From positions 1 to 7,970 of the forward strand of contig JAJZDL010000132.1 of NCBI GenBank assembly GCA_021851465.1: a DNA stretch of 7,970 bases, in the 5' to 3' direction. A program made the position numbers and the translations under genes. Position 1 is the first letter of the stretch. Each line of letters starts with the position of its first letter. The stretch is from Acidobacteriota bacterium (lineage in GTDB: Bacteria > Acidobacteriota > Terriglobia > Terriglobales > Acidobacteriaceae). The notes under the pieces were generated by a model. That model made no database searches, was not told the DNA's origin, and saw nothing but the letters and a program-made list of their open reading frames with translations. Below are positions 7,557-7,970 of this stretch, in pieces.

Positions 7557-7634
7557 GCCGATCCAGAAGAGGATTAAGGGCTTCCAAGGTTTACTCTGCG
7601 GTTGCCTTGGAGGCCCTTAATTCTGTATCGGCAG
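7555..7634. repeat. Long imperfect inverted repeat in the leader of the giant gene
   Basis: Two 30-nt pairing arms face each other. The left arm is 7555-7567 plus 7573-7589; the right arm is 7605-7634. The inner 17 bp (ATTAAGGGCTTCCAAGG against CCTTGGAGGCCCTTAAT) differ at one position, and the outer 13 bp (CTGCCGATCCAGA against TCTGTATCGGCAG) at one. A 5-nt bulge AGAGG (7568-7572) interrupts the left arm, and the loop is 15 nt (7590-7604). In the minus-strand transcript this would be a strong hairpin whose base overlaps the first two bases of the AGGAA ribosome-binding site, about 7 nt before the ATG. No U-run follows on either strand, so it does not look like a standard terminator. It could be a leader hairpin affecting translation or mRNA stability, a dispersed REP/MITE-like element, or a regulator site. 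Confidence 0.8.
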
Positions 7635-7771
7635 CGGGCCGGTGTCGCAGTAGAGGACATCGAGGAACGTGCAGTGTGCAAACGGTCCACGAGGATCCGG
7701 TTGCGCGCCGCGTTCCCAATCTATCATCGGCAGATCGGCGCAGACACCGAATGATGGTTTTGGCGCTCCAG

Positions 7772-7801
7772 TTGACGGGAGAGAAAGCCTGCGTTTACTC
7801 T
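7772..7801 (+). promoter_or_regulatory. Candidate sigma-70 promoter for the right-edge gene
   Basis: TTGACG (7772-7777, five of six bases of TTGACA) is followed after 18 bp by TACTCT (7796-7801), which keeps the most conserved T, A and final T of TATAAT. Transcription would begin near 7808-7810, giving a leader of about 75 nt before ATG 7884 with the palindrome 7816-7831 just downstream of the start site. The -10 box is weak, so this is a suggestion only. Confidence 0.3.
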
Positions 7802-7815
7802 TCTCCATCCTGTAA

Positions 7816-7831
7816 CTCAAGTCGATTTGAG
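7816..7831. repeat. 16-bp near-palindrome CTCAAGTCGATTTGAG
   Basis: The two halves are complementary except for one G/T pair at positions 6 and 11, centred on TCGA. It lies between the candidate promoter and the start of the right-edge gene. Its size and symmetry would suit a dimeric repressor site or a short 5'-UTR hairpin. A second small palindrome, TTGCAATGCAA, follows at 7850-7860. No known operator consensus was recognised. Confidence 0.4.
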
Positions 7832-7883
7832 GGCCCTAATACCTGGTTTTTGCAATGCAAGTTCGAAACGAAAGCAGGAACGA

Positions 7884-7970
7884 ATGCCACGTAAGTCATT
7901 TTTTGCCCGCCACTCGCTCTTTGCAGCGGCTGTCTTATGCCTGGTCTCTCTGCTTGCTTTTGCCGCGCGG
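7884..7970 (+). CDS. N-terminus of an exported protein (signal peptide only, truncated by window edge)
   Basis: ATG 7884-7886 opens a frame that runs to the window end (29 codons). It is preceded by AGGAA at 7876-7880, a clear ribosome-binding site. The visible residues are a classic Sec signal peptide: a positively charged start MPRKSFFARH, then the hydrophobic core SLFAAAVLCLVSLLAFAA. The mature protein is outside the window, so its function cannot be stated. It is divergent from the giant BNR/choice-of-anchor D gene and could be a related surface or secreted protein, but that is only a guess from position. Confidence 0.7.
   Translation, partial: MPRKSFFARHSLFAAAVLCLVSLLAFAAR

Larger units (their letters stand above)
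7549..7883. promoter_or_regulatory. Divergent intergenic region between two exported-protein genes
   Basis: 335 bp without a convincing gene. From left to right it holds the giant gene's ribosome-binding site (7552-7556), a long imperfect inverted repeat (7555-7634), three exact copies of the octamer ATCGGCAG or its complement (7555-7562, 7627-7634, 7726-7733) plus a near copy at 7734-7743, a candidate plus-strand promoter (7772-7801), two small palindromes (7816-7831, 7850-7860), and the ribosome-binding site of the right-edge gene (AGGAA, 7876-7880). A widely spaced pair CGGTGTC (7640-7646) / GACACCG (7743-7749) is also present. I could not identify a good -10/-35 pair for the giant gene on the minus strand. 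Confidence 0.5.

Noticed and set aside
7617..7820. Possible 67-codon minus-strand ORF in the divergent spacer (TTG start, or ATG at 7808)
   Set aside because: No usable ribosome-binding site, no recognisable domain, and its stop falls inside the inverted repeat. A degraded gene cannot be excluded, but there is not enough to call one.
7505..7894. 129-codon plus-strand ORF across the divergent spacer
   Set aside because: It overlaps the 5' end of the giant gene and runs through the hairpin and promoter candidates; the composition is Arg/Ser/Cys-rich and unlike a real protein.
1..7970. Mobile element, CRISPR, RNA gene or defence system
   Set aside because: No transposase, integrase, direct-repeat array, tRNA/rRNA-like structure or defence domain was seen on either strand. 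The only long inverted repeat (7555-7634) flanks no gene.

Overview
The window looks like chromosome of an acidobacterium of the Terriglobia/Acidobacteriales type. This is inferred from protein style: a GC-rich genome, an SLBB-type polysaccharide exporter with a hydrophobic C-terminal tail, and above all a very large exported BNR/choice-of-anchor D protein ending in an Ig-like strand set interrupted by membrane segments. I see no phage, plasmid, IS, CRISPR, tRNA or rRNA sequence.

Layout, left to right. (1) 1-261 (+) is the C-terminal end of an SLBB polysaccharide export protein. (2) 329-1201 (-) is a complete PPK2-family polyphosphate:nucleotide phosphotransferase, convergent with it. (3) After a 172-bp divergent spacer, 1374-2684 (+) is a HI0933/YhiN/BaiN-like FAD-dependent oxidoreductase. 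(4) Convergent with that, 28 bp away, 2713-7548 (-) is a giant exported protein of about 1611 aa. It has an N-terminal membrane/signal segment, an Ala-rich stretch, a long Asp-box (BNR) propeller region, four tandem choice-of-anchor D beta domains, and an Ig-like C-terminus with two hydrophobic segments. (5) 7549-7883 is a divergent intergenic region holding a long imperfect inverted repeat, a repeated ATCGGCAG octamer, a candidate sigma-70 promoter and two small palindromes. (6) 7884-7970 (+) is the signal-peptide start of another exported protein cut by the window edge.

Each gene is flanked on both sides by genes on the opposite strand, so no operon is visible and nothing links them into one pathway. 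PPK2 and the flavoprotein are housekeeping-type enzymes. The exporter fragment, the giant protein and the right-edge gene all concern the cell envelope or secretion. I found no convincing undescribed multi-gene system. The parts most worth a second look are the hairpin leader in front of the giant gene and that protein's odd C-terminus.
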